64,000 nucleotides of DNA. Origin: Dokdonella fugitiva. GTDB taxonomy: Bacteria > Pseudomonadota > Gammaproteobacteria > Xanthomonadales > Rhodanobacteraceae. The stretch covers positions 434,001 to 498,000 of the forward strand of contig NZ_JACGXL010000002.1 of assembly GCF_014138265.1 (NCBI RefSeq), written 5' to 3'. The notes under the pieces were generated by a model, which saw only the letters and a list, made by a program, of their open reading frames with translations, had not been told where the DNA came from and made no database searches. The first letter of the stretch is position 1. Each line of letters starts with the position of its first letter. Position numbers and translations under genes: made by a program. Shown here in pieces: positions 53,727 to 63,241 of the stretch.

Positions 53727-56146
53727 GCGGCCTGCACGCGGGCGAGCGGCACGGACGCCGCAGCCGGCGGCGCGGGGCGCGCGGCGGCGCGCGTGCGGCC
53801 GATCGCGAACGTGTTGGCGACGACGACCAGCGAACTCGCCGACATGCCGATCGCGGCGAGCCATGGCGGCACCAGGCCGAGTGCCGCGAGCGGTATCGCG
53901 AGCAGGTTGTAGGCGAATGTCCAGCGCAGGTTGCGCCGGACCACGGCGAGCATGGAGCGCGCGACGCCGCGCGCATCGACGATGCCGCCGAGGTCGCTGC
54001 CGGCGAGGACGATGCCGCTCGCGGCCTGGGCGAGCGCAGCGCCCTCCCCGAGCGTGATCGCGACGTCGGCGCCGCCGAGCGCCGGCGCGTCGTTGACGCC
54101 GTCGCCGACCGCGGCCACGGCGTCGCCGCGTGTGCGCAGCGAGGCGAGGTGGGCGAGCTTCGCCTCCGGCGTCGCGCGCGCGCGCCATTCGGCGACGCCG
54201 AGCGCCACCGCGACGCGCTGGACGCGCTCGGCATGGTCGCCGCTGACGATCTCGCAGGCGACGCCCGCGGCCTGCAGCGCGTCGATAGCTTCGCGCGCGC
54301 CGGCGCGCACGCGTTCGACGATCGGGAAGCGCGCGATCTCGCCGGCGTCGTCGGCGAGCACGAGCGCGTCGCCGTCGCCGTCGACGAGCGCGAAGTCGGG
54401 CCGGCCCAGGCGAAGCGTATGGCCGTCGAACCGGCCGAGTACGCCGCCGCCGGTCTCGCGCACGTCGGCGATCGCGGGCAGGGCGAGGCCGCGCGCGGCG
54501 TCTCGCAGCGCGCGCGCATACGGGTGCGTGCTCGCCTGCTCGAGTGCCGCTGCGAGGGCGAGCGCGCCCTCGCGCGACCCGCGCGCGACGCGCAGGCTCG
54601 CGACGTCGATCGCCGGCTCGGTCAGCGTGCCGGTCTTGTCGAACACGATGCGGTCGACGCCGGCGAACGCTTCGAGCGCATCGGCGTCGACGACCATCAC
54701 GCCGCGCCGCGCGAGCACACCGACCGCGCGCGTCAGCGCCGACGGCGCCGCGAGCGCGAACGCGCACGGGCAGCTGATCACGAGCACGGCGACCGCGCTG
54801 GCGAACGCGCGCGTCGGATCGATCGCGGCCCAGGTGAGCGCGACTACGCCGGTCGCGGCGAGCACGCGCACGACGAAGCGCGCCGCCGCCGCGTCGGCGA
54901 GCCGGGCGATGCGCGGCCGCGCTGCGGCGGCGCGCTCGACCATGCGCGCGAGCGCCGACAGCACGGTCGCCGGGCCGACCCGCCGCACCTCGACCTCGAC
55001 GGGTCCGTCCAGCGCGACGCTGCCCGCGACGACCTCGTCGCCGACCTCGCGCAGGCACGCGGCGGATTCGCCGGTCAGCAACGATTCGTCGACGCGGCAG
55101 CGTGCGCCGCGCAGCACGCCGTCGACGGGGAACGTCGCGCCGGCGCCGACGCGCACGACCTGGCCCGGTTCGAGCTCGTGCACGCCGATCGTCTCGCAAG
55201 CGCCTTCGGTGCAGCGCTCCGCGGTCGCCGGCTGCAGCCGCACGAGCGCGTCGGCGACCTCGCCCGCGCGCTGGCGCGCGCGCAGCTCGACGTAGCGCCC
55301 GAGCAGCAACAGGAACACGAACATGCAGACCGAATCGAAATACACTTCGGCCCCGCCGAATACCGTGGCGACGACACTGCCGGTGTAGATCGCGCCGATC
55401 GCGAGCGCGACCGGCGTGTCCATCGACAGGCGGCGCGCGCGCCACTCGCGCACTGCGCCGGCGAAGAACGGTCGCGCCGCATACAGCACGACCGGCGTCG
55501 CGACGAGCATGCCCATCCAGCGCAGGAACGCGCGCACCGCCGGATCGATGCCGTCGAAGGCGCCTGCGTACAGCGCGACCGCGTACATCATCGCCTGCAT
55601 CGCGCCGAAGCCGGCGACGACGAGGCGCTTGAGCGCCGCGCGCCGCTCGCCCGTGCGCAGCGCGTCGATGCGATCGCCCTCGAGCGGGTGCGGGCGGTAG
55701 CCGAGCCGCGCGAGCGTCGCCAGCAAGGCCGGGAGGCGCACGCGACTCGGGTCGAACACGATGCGCACGCGCTGTACCAGCGGCGACACGGTCGCCTCGT
55801 GCACGCCGTCGCGGCGCGCGAGCGCGCGCTCGATCAGCCAGGCGCACGCGGCGCAGCGCATGCCTTCGACGAGCACGGTCGCTTCGGCGCGGTCCGCGCC
55901 GAGCTCGCGCACGTGCCGGCGCGCGAGGCGCGGCCGGTCCCATTCGGCGTAGTCGTCGGCGGGCGCGGCGCGCTCGCCGGTGACCTCGCGCAGGCGGTAA
56001 TAGTCGGCGAGGCCGAGGCCGTCGATCCATTCGACCGCGGCGCGGCAGCCGATGCAGCAGACCGGGTGCGACTGCGTGCCGATCGTCGCGAGCAGCGGGA
56101 CGCCGCCACCGATCGGTTCGCCGCAGTGGAAGCAGGCGCCGGGCAT
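53723..56146 (-). CDS. ccoI: Copper-exporting P1B ATPase of the cbb3 operon (CcoI/FixI)
   Basis: An 807-residue pump. It has an N-terminal Cys cluster (CFHCGEP, CCIGC), a heavy-metal domain with GMRCAACAW, eight predicted helices, the CPC metal site in VISCPCAFALA, the phosphorylation site FDKTGTLTEP, STHPYA (HP motif) and GDGVNDAPAL. It moves Cu+ to the periplasm for the binuclear centre of CcoN. The start at 56146 puts the Cys cluster at the N-terminus. It lies 4 bp after ccoH and overlaps ccoS. Confidence 0.95.
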   Translation of the reverse strand: MPGACFHCGEPIGGGVPLLATIGTQSHPVCCIGCRAAVEWIDGLGLADYYRLREVTGERAAPADDYAEWDRPRLARRHVRELGADRAEATVLVEGMRCAACAWLIERALARRDGVHEATVSPLVQRVRIVFDPSRVRLPALLATLARLGYRPHPLEGDRIDALRTGERRAALKRLVVAGFGAMQAMMYAVALYAGAFDGIDPAVRAFLRWMGMLVATPVVLYAARPFFAGAVREWRARRLSMDTPVALAIGAIYTGSVVATVFGGAEVYFDSVCMFVFLLLLGRYVELRARQRAGEVADALVRLQPATAERCTEGACETIGVHELEPGQVVRVGAGATFPVDGVLRGARCRVDESLLTGESAACLREVGDEVVAGSVALDGPVEVEVRRVGPATVLSALARMVERAAAARPRIARLADAAAARFVVRVLAATGVVALTWAAIDPTRAFASAVAVLVISCPCAFALAAPSALTRAVGVLARRGVMVVDADALEAFAGVDRIVFDKTGTLTEPAIDVASLRVARGSREGALALAAALEQASTHPYARALRDAARGLALPAIADVRETGGGVLGRFDGHTLRLGRPDFALVDGDGDALVLADDAGEIARFPIVERVRAGAREAIDALQAAGVACEIVSGDHAERVQRVAVALGVAEWRARATPEAKLAHLASLRTRGDAVAAVGDGVNDAPALGGADVAITLGEGAALAQAASGIVLAGSDLGGIVDARGVARSMLAVVRRNLRWTFAYNLLAIPLAALGLVPPWLAAIGMSASSLVVVANTFAIGRTRAAARPAPPAAASVPLARVQAA

Positions 56147-56150
56147 CGCG

Positions 56151-56378
56151 TCAGCGCCGTGGCGGCGCCGCGCCGGCCGTGCGCGCGGGCGGCTGGTGGC
56201 CGGGCCGCGGCGCGTCGTCCGGCACGACGATGTGCGCATCCGGATGGCGCACCGCGGTGGCGACCAGCGACAGCGAGCCGGCCACGGTCGCGCCGAGCAG
56301 CACGAGCATGAGCCAGACCTCGCCGACGCGATACCAGCGCATCGGCGCGGCGGGGGCGGATTCGGCGGGTGTGTTCAT
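56151..56378 (-). CDS. ccoH: Short CcoH/FixH-like protein
   Basis: A 75-residue protein with a single membrane helix at about 20-45 (VWLMLVLLGATVAGSLSLVATA) and a short His/Pro-rich tail (VPDDAPRPGHQPPA). It takes the place of ccoH between ccoG and ccoI, with an ATGA overlap to ccoG. Usual CcoH/FixH is about twice as long with a periplasmic beta domain, which is missing here, so this is a minimal form. Identification rests on position and topology. Confidence 0.7.
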   Translation of the reverse strand: MNTPAESAPAAPMRWYRVGEVWLMLVLLGATVAGSLSLVATAVRHPDAHIVVPDDAPRPGHQPPARTAGAAPPRR

Positions 56379-57796
56379 GGGGACTCCGGGGCGAAGAACT
56401 GCGCCTTGGCGCGCGCGAGCTCGCGGCCGTCGGCGGCGACGACGACGATCGTGATGGGATTGCGTCCGCGCACCGCGCCGCGATCGGCACGCAGGGTCAG
56501 CGGCAGCGAGAACACTTCGCCCGGGTCGAGCAGCACGCTCGCGTTGCCGATCGCGTGCAGCGCCAGTGGCGTGTCGGGGCGCAACGACAGCGCGACTGCA
56601 TGGTCGGACTTGTTGGCGAGCTTGACCGCGTAGCTGTTCTCGATCGCGCCGCCGGGGAGCGGACGGAACAGCCCGTTGCGGTCGTGCAGCACTTCGGCGA
56701 TCAGCGGCGCGCGCGCGACGACGCCCCACGCGAACGCGGCGACGAGCGCACCCAGCAGGGCGGCGTAGGCGTACACGCGCGGGCGCAGGATCTGCCGCGG
56801 CGAGCCGGCCAGTTCGTTCTCGGTGGTGTAGCGGATCAGCCCGCGCGCGAGGCCGACCTTGTCCATCACGTCGTCGCAGGCGTCGATGCACGCGGCGCAG
56901 GCGATGCAGTCGATCTGCAGGCCTTCGCGGATGTCGATGCCGGTCGGGCAGACCTGCACGCAGGCGCGGCAGTCGATGCAGTCGCCGAGCGCCTTCGGCG
57001 CGGACACCGCCGCGCCGACGCTGCGCAGCTGCGCGCGCGAGCGGTGCCCGCGCGGCTCGCCGCGCGCGACGTCGTAGCTGATCACCAGCGTGTCGCGGTC
57101 GAACATCGCGCTCTGGAAGCGCGCGTAGGGGCACATGTACTTGCACACCTGTTCGCGCAGCAGGCCCGCGTTGCCCCAGGTCGCGAACGAGTAGAACACG
57201 ATCCAGAAGGCTTCCCAGCCACCGAGGCGCCACTGCGCGACTTCCGCGCCGAGTTCGCGGATCGGCGTGAAGAAGCCGACGAAGGTGAAGCCCGTCCACA
57301 GCGCGAACACGACCCAGGCGGCGTGCTTGGCCGTCTTGCGCAGGAGCTTGGTCCGGCTCCACGGGTCCTTGTCCAGACGCATGCGCGCATTGCGATCGCC
57401 CTCGATGCGCCGCTCGATCCACAGGAACACTTCCGTCCACACGGTCTGTGGACAGGCGTAGCCGCACCACAGGCGACCGGCGAGCGCGGTGAAGAAGAAC
57501 AGGCTCAGCGCGGCGATGACGAGCAGCAGCGTGAGCAGGTAGAAGTCCTGCGGCCAGAACGTGAGGCCGAACACGTGGAAGCGGCGCGCCGGCAGGTCGA
57601 ACAACACGAGCTGCTGGCCGCCGATGCTGATCCACGGGAACGCGTAGAACATGCCGAGCAGCCAGAACACCGCGGCGATGCGCAGCCGCTGGAAACGTCC
57701 GTCGGTCTCGCGTGGATACACCTTCGGCTGCTTCGCGTAGAGCGCGCCGCCGCCGTCGACGACGCGCACGTCGATCTTGCGCGAGTCCGCATTCAC
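56375..57796 (-). CDS. ccoG: cbb3-oxidase accessory iron-sulfur protein CcoG
   Basis: A 473-residue membrane protein with five helices, two [4Fe-4S] ferredoxin motifs (CIDCRACVQVCP and CIACAACIDAC), CGYACPQTVWTEVFLWIERR and a C-terminal Ig-like periplasmic domain. CcoG reduces Cu2+ for transfer to the oxidase. The start is GTG, overlapping the stop of the 86-residue membrane protein (GTGA). Confidence 0.95.
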   Translation of the reverse strand: MNADSRKIDVRVVDGGGALYAKQPKVYPRETDGRFQRLRIAAVFWLLGMFYAFPWISIGGQQLVLFDLPARRFHVFGLTFWPQDFYLLTLLLVIAALSLFFFTALAGRLWCGYACPQTVWTEVFLWIERRIEGDRNARMRLDKDPWSRTKLLRKTAKHAAWVVFALWTGFTFVGFFTPIRELGAEVAQWRLGGWEAFWIVFYSFATWGNAGLLREQVCKYMCPYARFQSAMFDRDTLVISYDVARGEPRGHRSRAQLRSVGAAVSAPKALGDCIDCRACVQVCPTGIDIREGLQIDCIACAACIDACDDVMDKVGLARGLIRYTTENELAGSPRQILRPRVYAYAALLGALVAAFAWGVVARAPLIAEVLHDRNGLFRPLPGGAIENSYAVKLANKSDHAVALSLRPDTPLALHAIGNASVLLDPGEVFSLPLTLRADRGAVRGRNPITIVVVAADGRELARAKAQFFAPESP

Positions 57797-58053
57797 CGCG
57801 TCGCTCCGTCGCGCGCAGGCGCGCGCAGCAGCAGCGCGGTGAACAGGCTCGACGACGCGGTGCAGAGCCAGAACATGAAGAAGCCGATCGAGTAGCCGAG
57901 CTCGCGCGAGAACGCGAAGCGCGGCCAGGTGATCGTCGCGAGATCGAGCGGGTCGACGACGGCGAAGAACACCATCGTCGCCACTCCCGCGGCGAAGAAC
58001 GACGGCCACAGGATCGCGCCGAGCCAACGCACGCTCGCGCCGTGCATCGTCAT
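57793..58053 (-). CDS. Small membrane protein inside the cco operon
   Basis: An 86-residue protein with two membrane helices (ILWPSFFAAGVATMVFFAV and LGYSIGFFMFWLCTASSSL). It lies between ccoP and ccoG with 4-bp overlaps on both sides. It is too long and of the wrong pattern to be CcoQ, which has its own gene at 58985. Function unknown; its coupling suggests a role in oxidase assembly. Confidence 0.8.
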   Translation of the reverse strand: MTMHGASVRWLGAILWPSFFAAGVATMVFFAVVDPLDLATITWPRFAFSRELGYSIGFFMFWLCTASSSLFTALLLRAPARDGATR

Positions 58054-58988
58054 TGCGTCGCTCCAGCGGGTGCGCCGGCCGAAGCGCCCGCGTCGTGCGG
58101 GTTCTGCGCGAGCAGCCAGGCGACCGCGAGGCGCGCGCGATCCTCGCCGAGCACGGAGGCCCACGCCGGCATCGTGCCGCTGCGGCCGTCGACGATCGCG
58201 GTGCGCACCGCCGCGACGTCGCCGCCGCCGTGCAGCCAGACGTCGTCGGTGAGGTTGGGGGCGCCGAGCGCGTGGTTGCCCTTGCCGTCCTTGCCGTGGC
58301 ACGCGGCGCAGATCGTCTCGAAGCGCGGCTTGCCGAGCTCGGCGAGGCGCGCGTCGTGCGGTCGGCCGGACAGGCCCATCACGTAGTTCGCGACGTCGTC
58401 GACGCCGCCGTCGGGCAGCGTCGCGGCGAGCGGCGGCATCACGCCGTGGCGGCCGTGCAGCACGCTCGCGAGCATCGTGTCGCCGTCGCTGCCGTAGAGC
58501 GCGTCGTCGTCGACGAGGTTCGGGTAGCCGACCGCGCCGCGTGCATCCGACCCATGGCAGGCGGCGCAGGTGTTGGCGAACACGTTGCGACCGATCTTCA
58601 CGGCCTTCGGGTCGCGCGCGAGGTCGGCGAGCGGCCGACCGCGGAAGCCCGCGTAGAGCGCTTCGAGCTTCGCGTTGGTTTCGCGCAGTTCGTCGGCGGC
58701 GGCGCCGTTCGAGGTCCAGCCGAGCCGGCCGGCGAAGTTGCCCATGCCCGGATACAGCACGAGGTAACCGATGGCGAAGATCACGGTCAGCACGAACAGC
58801 CCGAACCACCAGCGCGGCAGCGGGTTGTTGAGCTCCTCGAGGTCACCGTCCCAGACGTGGCCGGTGGTCGCGCGGGCGTCGCCGGCGTCGCCGCGGCGAC
58901 GGCGCGCGGTCGCGAACAGCAGCACGACGAGGCCGACGATGTTGGCCACGACGAGCAGGATGATGAACCAGCTCCAGGACGCGCTCAT
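58050..58988 (-). CDS. ccoP: cbb3-oxidase subunit III, di-haem cytochrome c
   Basis: A 312-residue subunit with two N-terminal helices, HVWDGDLEELNNPLPRWW (family hallmark) and two c-type haem sites, NTCAACHG near 150 and ICAACHG near 235, with axial Met in VMPP and TMPAW. It passes electrons to CcoO/CcoN. ATGA overlap with ccoQ. Confidence 0.96.
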   Translation of the reverse strand: MSASWSWFIILLVVANIVGLVVLLFATARRRRGDAGDARATTGHVWDGDLEELNNPLPRWWFGLFVLTVIFAIGYLVLYPGMGNFAGRLGWTSNGAAADELRETNAKLEALYAGFRGRPLADLARDPKAVKIGRNVFANTCAACHGSDARGAVGYPNLVDDDALYGSDGDTMLASVLHGRHGVMPPLAATLPDGGVDDVANYVMGLSGRPHDARLAELGKPRFETICAACHGKDGKGNHALGAPNLTDDVWLHGGGDVAAVRTAIVDGRSGTMPAWASVLGEDRARLAVAWLLAQNPHDAGASAGAPAGATQ

Positions 58989-59140
58989 CGGGAATCCTCC
59001 GCAGGCAGGGTGTCGACCGCGGGCTCGAGGGCGAGTGCGGCGGCTTGGTCGAATGCTTCGCGGCGGCGCGTGCTCCAAGCCCACGCGACGAGCGCGGGGA
59101 ACAGCACGAGCATCGCGGCGATGAGGATTCCCGAGGTCAT
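58985..59140 (-). CDS. ccoQ: cbb3-oxidase subunit CcoQ
   Basis: A 51-residue single-helix protein ([18 protein letters not shown], then [12 protein letters not shown]), typical of CcoQ/FixQ, which stabilises the complex. ATGA overlaps with ccoO and ccoP. Confidence 0.9.
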   Translation of the reverse strand: MTSGILIAAMLVLFPALVAWAWSTRRREAFDQAAALALEPAVDTLPAEDSR

Positions 59141-59760
59141 TTCGCAGCCTCCGGTGCGGGCGGCTGCACGTTCGTGCCCAGTCCCTGCAGGTAGGCGACG
59201 AGTGCGTCCATTTCGGTCTGGCCGGTGACCGCCGTGCGCACGCCCGCGAAGTCGGCGTCGGTGTAGGGCGTACCGAGCAGCTTCAGCGCGTGCATCTTCT
59301 TCGCGACGAGGTCGGGATCGACGAGCGCCTGCGACAGCCACGGGTAGCCCGGCATGTTCGATTCGGGCACGACATTGCGCGGGTTCTTCAGGTGTACGCG
59401 GTGCCAATCGTCCGAGTAGCGGCCGCCGACGCGCGCGAGGTCCGGTCCGGTGCGCTTGGAGCCCCACTGGAACGGCCGGTCGTACACCGATTCGCCCGCG
59501 GCCGAATACGGTCCATAGCGCAACGTTTCGGAAGCCAGCGTGCGGATCATCTGCGAGTGGCAGCCGTAGCAGCCCTCGCGCACGTAGACGTCGCGACCGG
59601 CGAGGCGCAGCGGCGAGTACGGCTTGACCCCGGGCGCGGGTTCGACCGCCTGCGCCTGGAACATCAGCGGCACGATCTCCGCGAGGCCGCCGCTGAGGAT
59701 CACGACGAGGATGAGGGCGGCCATCAGGCCGACGTTCTTTTCGATGAAGGCATGCAGCAT
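59137..59760 (-). CDS. ccoO: cbb3-oxidase subunit II, mono-haem cytochrome c
   Basis: A 207-residue protein with one N-terminal helix and the haem site [13 protein letters not shown], then [23 protein letters not shown] and the axial Met in [10 protein letters not shown]. Starts 11 bp after ccoN stops. Confidence 0.96.
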   Translation of the reverse strand: MLHAFIEKNVGLMAALILVVILSGGLAEIVPLMFQAQAVEPAPGVKPYSPLRLAGRDVYVREGCYGCHSQMIRTLASETLRYGPYSAAGESVYDRPFQWGSKRTGPDLARVGGRYSDDWHRVHLKNPRNVVPESNMPGYPWLSQALVDPDLVAKKMHALKLLGTPYTDADFAGVRTAVTGQTEMDALVAYLQGLGTNVQPPAPEAAK

Positions 59761-59771
59761 GGGGGGCGACC

Positions 59772-61196
59772 TCAGGCGTGGACCGGCAGCGGAACGGGGA
59801 CGACCGGCAGCGCGCGCCGCGGCATGCACGTCTTCCACGCGTTCCAGCACATGATCACCATGCCGGTGAAGAACATGAGGCCACCGAGAACGCGCGTGAC
59901 GTAGTAGGGGTAGGTCTGGCGCAGCGACTCGATGAACGTGTACGTGAGCGTTCCGTCCGGGTTCGTCGCGCGCCACATCAGGCCCTGCATGACGCCGGCG
60001 ATCCACATCGCGGCGATGTACAGCACGACGCCGATCGTGGCGATCCAGAAATGCACGTCGATGGCGCGCGTCGAATGCATGCGCTCGGCGCCGAACAGCT
60101 TCGGCAGCATGCTGTAGACCGCGCCGATCGTGATGAAGGCGACCCAGCCGAGCGCGCCCGCGTGCACGTGGCCGATGGTCCAGTCGGTGTAGTGCGACAG
60201 CGAATTGACCGTCTTGATCGACATCATCGGCCCCTCGAAGGTCGACATGCCGTAGAACGACAGCGAGACGATCATGAACTTGAGGATCGGGTCGGTGCGC
60301 AGCTTCTGCCACGCGCCCGACAGCGTCATGATGCCGTTGATCATGCCGCCCCAGCTCGGCGCGAGCAGGATCAGCGAGAACACCATGCCGAGCGACTGCG
60401 CCCAGTCCGGCAGCGCGGTGTAGTGCAGGTGGTGTGGGCCGGCCCACATGTAGACGGCGATGAGCGCCCAGAAATGCACCACCGACAGGCGGTACGAATA
60501 AATCGGCCGCTGCGCCTGCTTGGGGACGTAGTAGTACATGATCCCCAGGAAGCCCGCGGTCAGGAAGAAGCCGACCGCGTTGTGCCCGTACCACCACTGA
60601 ACCATCGCGTCGACCGCGCCGGAATAGATCGGATACGAATCGGTCAGCGTCACGGGGATCGCCAGGCTGTTGACGATGTGCAGCACGGCGACGGTGAGGA
60701 TGTACGCGCCGAAGAACCAGTTCGCGACGTAGATGTGCTTGACCTTGCGCTTCACGATCGTGCCGAAGAAGACGATCGCGTAGACCACCCAGACCACCGC
60801 GATGAGCACGTCGATCGGCCAGATCAGCTCCGCATATTCCTTGCTCTGCGTATAGCCGAGCGGGAGCGTGACCACGGCGAGCAGGATCACCGCCTGCCAG
60901 CCCCAGAACGTGAACGCGGCGAGGCGGTCGCCGAACAGGCGCGCCTGGCAGGTGCGCTGCACGACGTAGTAGGAAGTCGCGAATAGGCCGCAGCCGCCGA
61001 ACGCGAAGATCACCGCATTCGTGTGCAGCGGCCGCAGGCGACTGTAGGTCAGCCACGGGACGTCGAAATTGAGCGCCGGCCACGCCAGCTGCGCCGCGAT
61101 CAGCAGGCCGACGGCCATGCCGACGACGCCCCAGACGATCGTCGCCACGGTGAATTGGCGCACGACCCGGTCGTTGTACGTTTCCACATTCTGCAT
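59772..61196 (-). CDS. ccoN: cbb3-oxidase catalytic subunit I
   Basis: A 474-residue haem-copper oxidase with 12 predicted helices: [16 protein letters not shown] (haem b His), [19 protein letters not shown] (CuB His and the cross-linked Tyr region), [15 protein letters not shown] (CuB His pair) and [15 protein letters not shown] (haem ligands). High-affinity terminal oxidase for low oxygen. First gene of the cco operon; an FNR-type site is centred about 61 bp upstream. Confidence 0.97.
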   Translation of the reverse strand: MQNVETYNDRVVRQFTVATIVWGVVGMAVGLLIAAQLAWPALNFDVPWLTYSRLRPLHTNAVIFAFGGCGLFATSYYVVQRTCQARLFGDRLAAFTFWGWQAVILLAVVTLPLGYTQSKEYAELIWPIDVLIAVVWVVYAIVFFGTIVKRKVKHIYVANWFFGAYILTVAVLHIVNSLAIPVTLTDSYPIYSGAVDAMVQWWYGHNAVGFFLTAGFLGIMYYYVPKQAQRPIYSYRLSVVHFWALIAVYMWAGPHHLHYTALPDWAQSLGMVFSLILLAPSWGGMINGIMTLSGAWQKLRTDPILKFMIVSLSFYGMSTFEGPMMSIKTVNSLSHYTDWTIGHVHAGALGWVAFITIGAVYSMLPKLFGAERMHSTRAIDVHFWIATIGVVLYIAAMWIAGVMQGLMWRATNPDGTLTYTFIESLRQTYPYYVTRVLGGLMFFTGMVIMCWNAWKTCMPRRALPVVPVPLPVHA

Positions 61197-61250
61197 CGGA
61201 GGCCCCTGGGTAGTTCCGCGCGCAGTGTCCCCGGACGTCGTCGCGGACAA

Positions 61251-61264
61251 TTGATCGAAGTCAA
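61251..61264 (-). promoter_or_regulatory. FNR/ANR-type site before ccoN
   Basis: TTGATCGAAGTCAA on the plus strand, one mismatch from TTGAT-N4-ATCAA. The site is near-symmetric and serves the minus-strand cco operon. Centre at 61257.5 would give a class II start near 61216, 20 nt before the ccoN ATG. FNR/ANR control of cbb3 genes is well known. Confidence 0.75.
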
Positions 61265-61354
61265 ATCCGAGAGCGGCGACACCCTCGTGCGGCATTTCGT
61301 CACGGCTCGCCGCGCATGCGCGAGGCGAGCCCCTGTCGCGAACCGCTCGGGCGA

Positions 61355-61918
61355 TCAGAGCTTGAGCGAATGGATCACCTGGCTCGCGTCGAGCGGGTCC
61401 GCGCGACGCATGAAGCCGAGGTACGCGGCCAGGTCGCGCATCTCCGGGTTGTCGGCCGCGTCGAGCGAAACCATTTCGTGGATGCCGCGCGCGCGCGCGA
61501 CCGCGATGAGGTGGCGCATCAGCAACGTGCCGAGCCCCTTGTGCTGCCATTCGTCGGCAACGGTGACCGCGCATTCGCACGACTTGCGGTCGGCGCCGAG
61601 GCTGAAGCGGCTGACGCCGATCAGGTGCTTCTCGCCCTCGCGCGCGATCAGCGCCGCGAACGCGACTTCGCGGCGGAAGTCGAGCTGGGTGAGCTGGCGC
61701 ACGAGCGCGTCGCTCGGCGAGCCGATCAGGCCGAGGAAGCGCAGCCGTTTCGAGCGTGCCGACAGGTGTTCGATGAACTCGCGTTCGAGCGCGGCGTCGT
61801 CCGCGTGCAGCGGGCGGATCAGCACGCGCGTGCCGTCGAGCAACTCTTCGTGCCAGTGCTGCACTTCTTCGCCGGCATGCATGGTCGCGGATGGAATCGT
61901 TCCGGTTTGCGGTTGCAT
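61355..61918 (-). CDS. GNAT family N-acetyltransferase
   Basis: A 187-residue GNAT enzyme: [24 protein letters not shown], acetyl-CoA loop [16 protein letters not shown] and AYLGFMRR. This layout resembles the GNAT domain of protein-lysine acetyltransferases (Pat-like) that precede stress genes. Start 61918 has AGGAG 8 bp upstream; 61945 is less likely. An FNR-type site lies 63 bp upstream. The substrate cannot be told. Confidence 0.85.
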   Translation of the reverse strand: MQPQTGTIPSATMHAGEEVQHWHEELLDGTRVLIRPLHADDAALEREFIEHLSARSKRLRFLGLIGSPSDALVRQLTQLDFRREVAFAALIAREGEKHLIGVSRFSLGADRKSCECAVTVADEWQHKGLGTLLMRHLIAVARARGIHEMVSLDAADNPEMRDLAAYLGFMRRADPLDASQVIHSLKL

Positions 61919-61974
61919 TGACCGATCTCCTGGGGGATGACGCATTCATCCTGATCCGGCCGCGCACGCGCGCG

Positions 61975-61988
61975 TTGATCTGGATCAC
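61975..61988 (-). promoter_or_regulatory. FNR/ANR-type site before the GNAT gene
   Basis: TTGATCTGGATCAC, one mismatch from TTGAT-N4-ATCAA. It lies 57-70 bp before the GNAT ATG; a class II start would fall near 61940. Confidence 0.7.
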
Positions 61989-62021
61989 CTTGCGCGCGGA
62001 TCGCACGAGGTGCGGCGGTGG

Positions 62022-62035
62022 TTGATCGGGATCAA
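62022..62035 (+). promoter_or_regulatory. Perfect FNR/ANR-type site before the phasin-like gene
   Basis: TTGATCGGGATCAA matches the FNR/ANR consensus TTGAT-N4-ATCAA exactly and is palindromic. Its centre lies 53 bp before the GTG at 62082. A start at about 62070 would leave a 12- to 24-nt leader. It faces the GNAT site 34 bp away on the other side of the divergent region. Confidence 0.8.
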
Positions 62036-62081
62036 TCGGTCGGCGGGCGCGCAGCGCTAGCGTGGCAACCGACGAAGGCGA

Positions 62082-62390
62082 GTGGAGACCATCGTGCAGC
62101 CTCGACACCCCGCTTGCGCAGCGACCGATCCGGCGGCGACCCGCGTCGCCACGGACCTGCTGTACAACGTCGCGGGCCTGGACGCAGCCATCCTCGATTT
62201 CGCCGCCGAGCGCTGGCGCAAGAATCTCGATGCCTTCGCGCGCCTCGTCGCCTGCGGATCACCGCTAGCACTCGTGTTGCTGTCGATCGACCTCGCCACG
62301 GAGGCGACCGCCGACGGCTTCGCGTTCGCGCAGCGCCTGTGCGGCGTGCTCGACCCGGCCGTCGTCGACAGCTCGCTCGCCGTGTCCTGA
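62082..62390 (+). CDS. Small phasin-like protein
   Basis: A 102-residue helical protein. [47 protein letters not shown] resembles the phasin pattern (repeat of helix, CxSP-type turn, helix), as in proteins coating polyhydroxybutyrate granules. Start GTG at 62082, or GTG at 62094 with a better-placed GGAG. A perfect FNR site precedes it. A link with the bdhA-patatin pair at 36.5 kb is inference; without a database search it remains a small unknown protein. Confidence 0.6.
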   Translation: METIVQPRHPACAATDPAATRVATDLLYNVAGLDAAILDFAAERWRKNLDAFARLVACGSPLALVLLSIDLATEATADGFAFAQRLCGVLDPAVVDSSLAVS

Positions 62391-62405
62391 CCCCGGAGAA
62401 CGAAC

Positions 62406-63230
62406 ATGCGTGACATCATGGTCCATACCGGCCGCTACGACGCCTGGAGCACCGGCGTCGAATACGCCGCCGATCTCGCCGCGCGCCTCGACGGCGCGCT
62501 CACCGGCGTCTTCGTGCATCCGTCGCCGCTCTACATGATGCCGCCGTACGTGTCGGGCGACGTCGTCCAGGCCGTGTTCGAGACGGCGCGCGAGGTCGAG
62601 CGGTCGGCCTACGCCGCGCACGACGCCTTCGCGGCGTGGGCGTCGCGGATCGGCGTTCGACAGGCGTCCTGGCAGGTCGCCGAAGGCCGTACGCCGGAAA
62701 CGCTCGCGCACATCGGCAACTGGCACGACCTGCTCGTGCTGGAGCGCAACCCCGCTGTCCCGTGGGGCGCCCCGCCGGACCTCGGCGCGGTCGTGCTCGC
62801 CTCGCGGCTGCCGTGCGTCGTGGTGCCCCCGGGTTGCCGCGAAGCCGCGCTCGGCCGCATCGCGATCGCCTGGAACGGCTCGGCGGAGGCGGTACGCGCG
62901 CTGCACAGCGCACTGCCGCTCCTGCATCACGCCTCGAACATCGTGCTGCTCGACGGTCCGCGGCGCGCGCCGGAGATCGAAATAGGGTGGCTGCCACCGT
63001 TCGACGTGCAAGCGTGGCTCGCGCGGCACGACGTGCGCGTGGTGGCGAAGCCGATCCTCGCTCCCGACGACCGCGCCGGGGAGGCGATCCTCGCCGCCGC
63101 GGGCGAGGTCGGCGCAGATCTGCTCGTGATGGGCGCGTACGGACGCTCGCGCTTCAGCGAGTGGGCGTTCGGCGGCGCAACACGCACGGTCCTGCACGAA
63201 GCGACGCTGCCCGTGCTCATGCGAAATTGA
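62406..63230 (+). CDS. Tandem universal stress protein
   Basis: A 274-residue protein of two Usp domains. The first (1-145) is degenerate; the second (about 150-274) has IAIAWNGSAEAVRALHSALP and the ATP-binding G-2x-G-9x-G(S/T) motif in MGAYGRSRFSEWAFGGATRT. GGAG precedes the ATG. Co-directional with the phasin-like gene (15-bp gap) and thus probably FNR-controlled. Tandem Usp proteins under ANR aid survival without oxygen in Pseudomonas. Confidence 0.9.
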   Translation: MRDIMVHTGRYDAWSTGVEYAADLAARLDGALTGVFVHPSPLYMMPPYVSGDVVQAVFETAREVERSAYAAHDAFAAWASRIGVRQASWQVAEGRTPETLAHIGNWHDLLVLERNPAVPWGAPPDLGAVVLASRLPCVVVPPGCREAALGRIAIAWNGSAEAVRALHSALPLLHHASNIVLLDGPRRAPEIEIGWLPPFDVQAWLARHDVRVVAKPILAPDDRAGEAILAAAGEVGADLLVMGAYGRSRFSEWAFGGATRTVLHEATLPVLMRN

Positions 63231-63241
63231 GGAGCGAAGCC

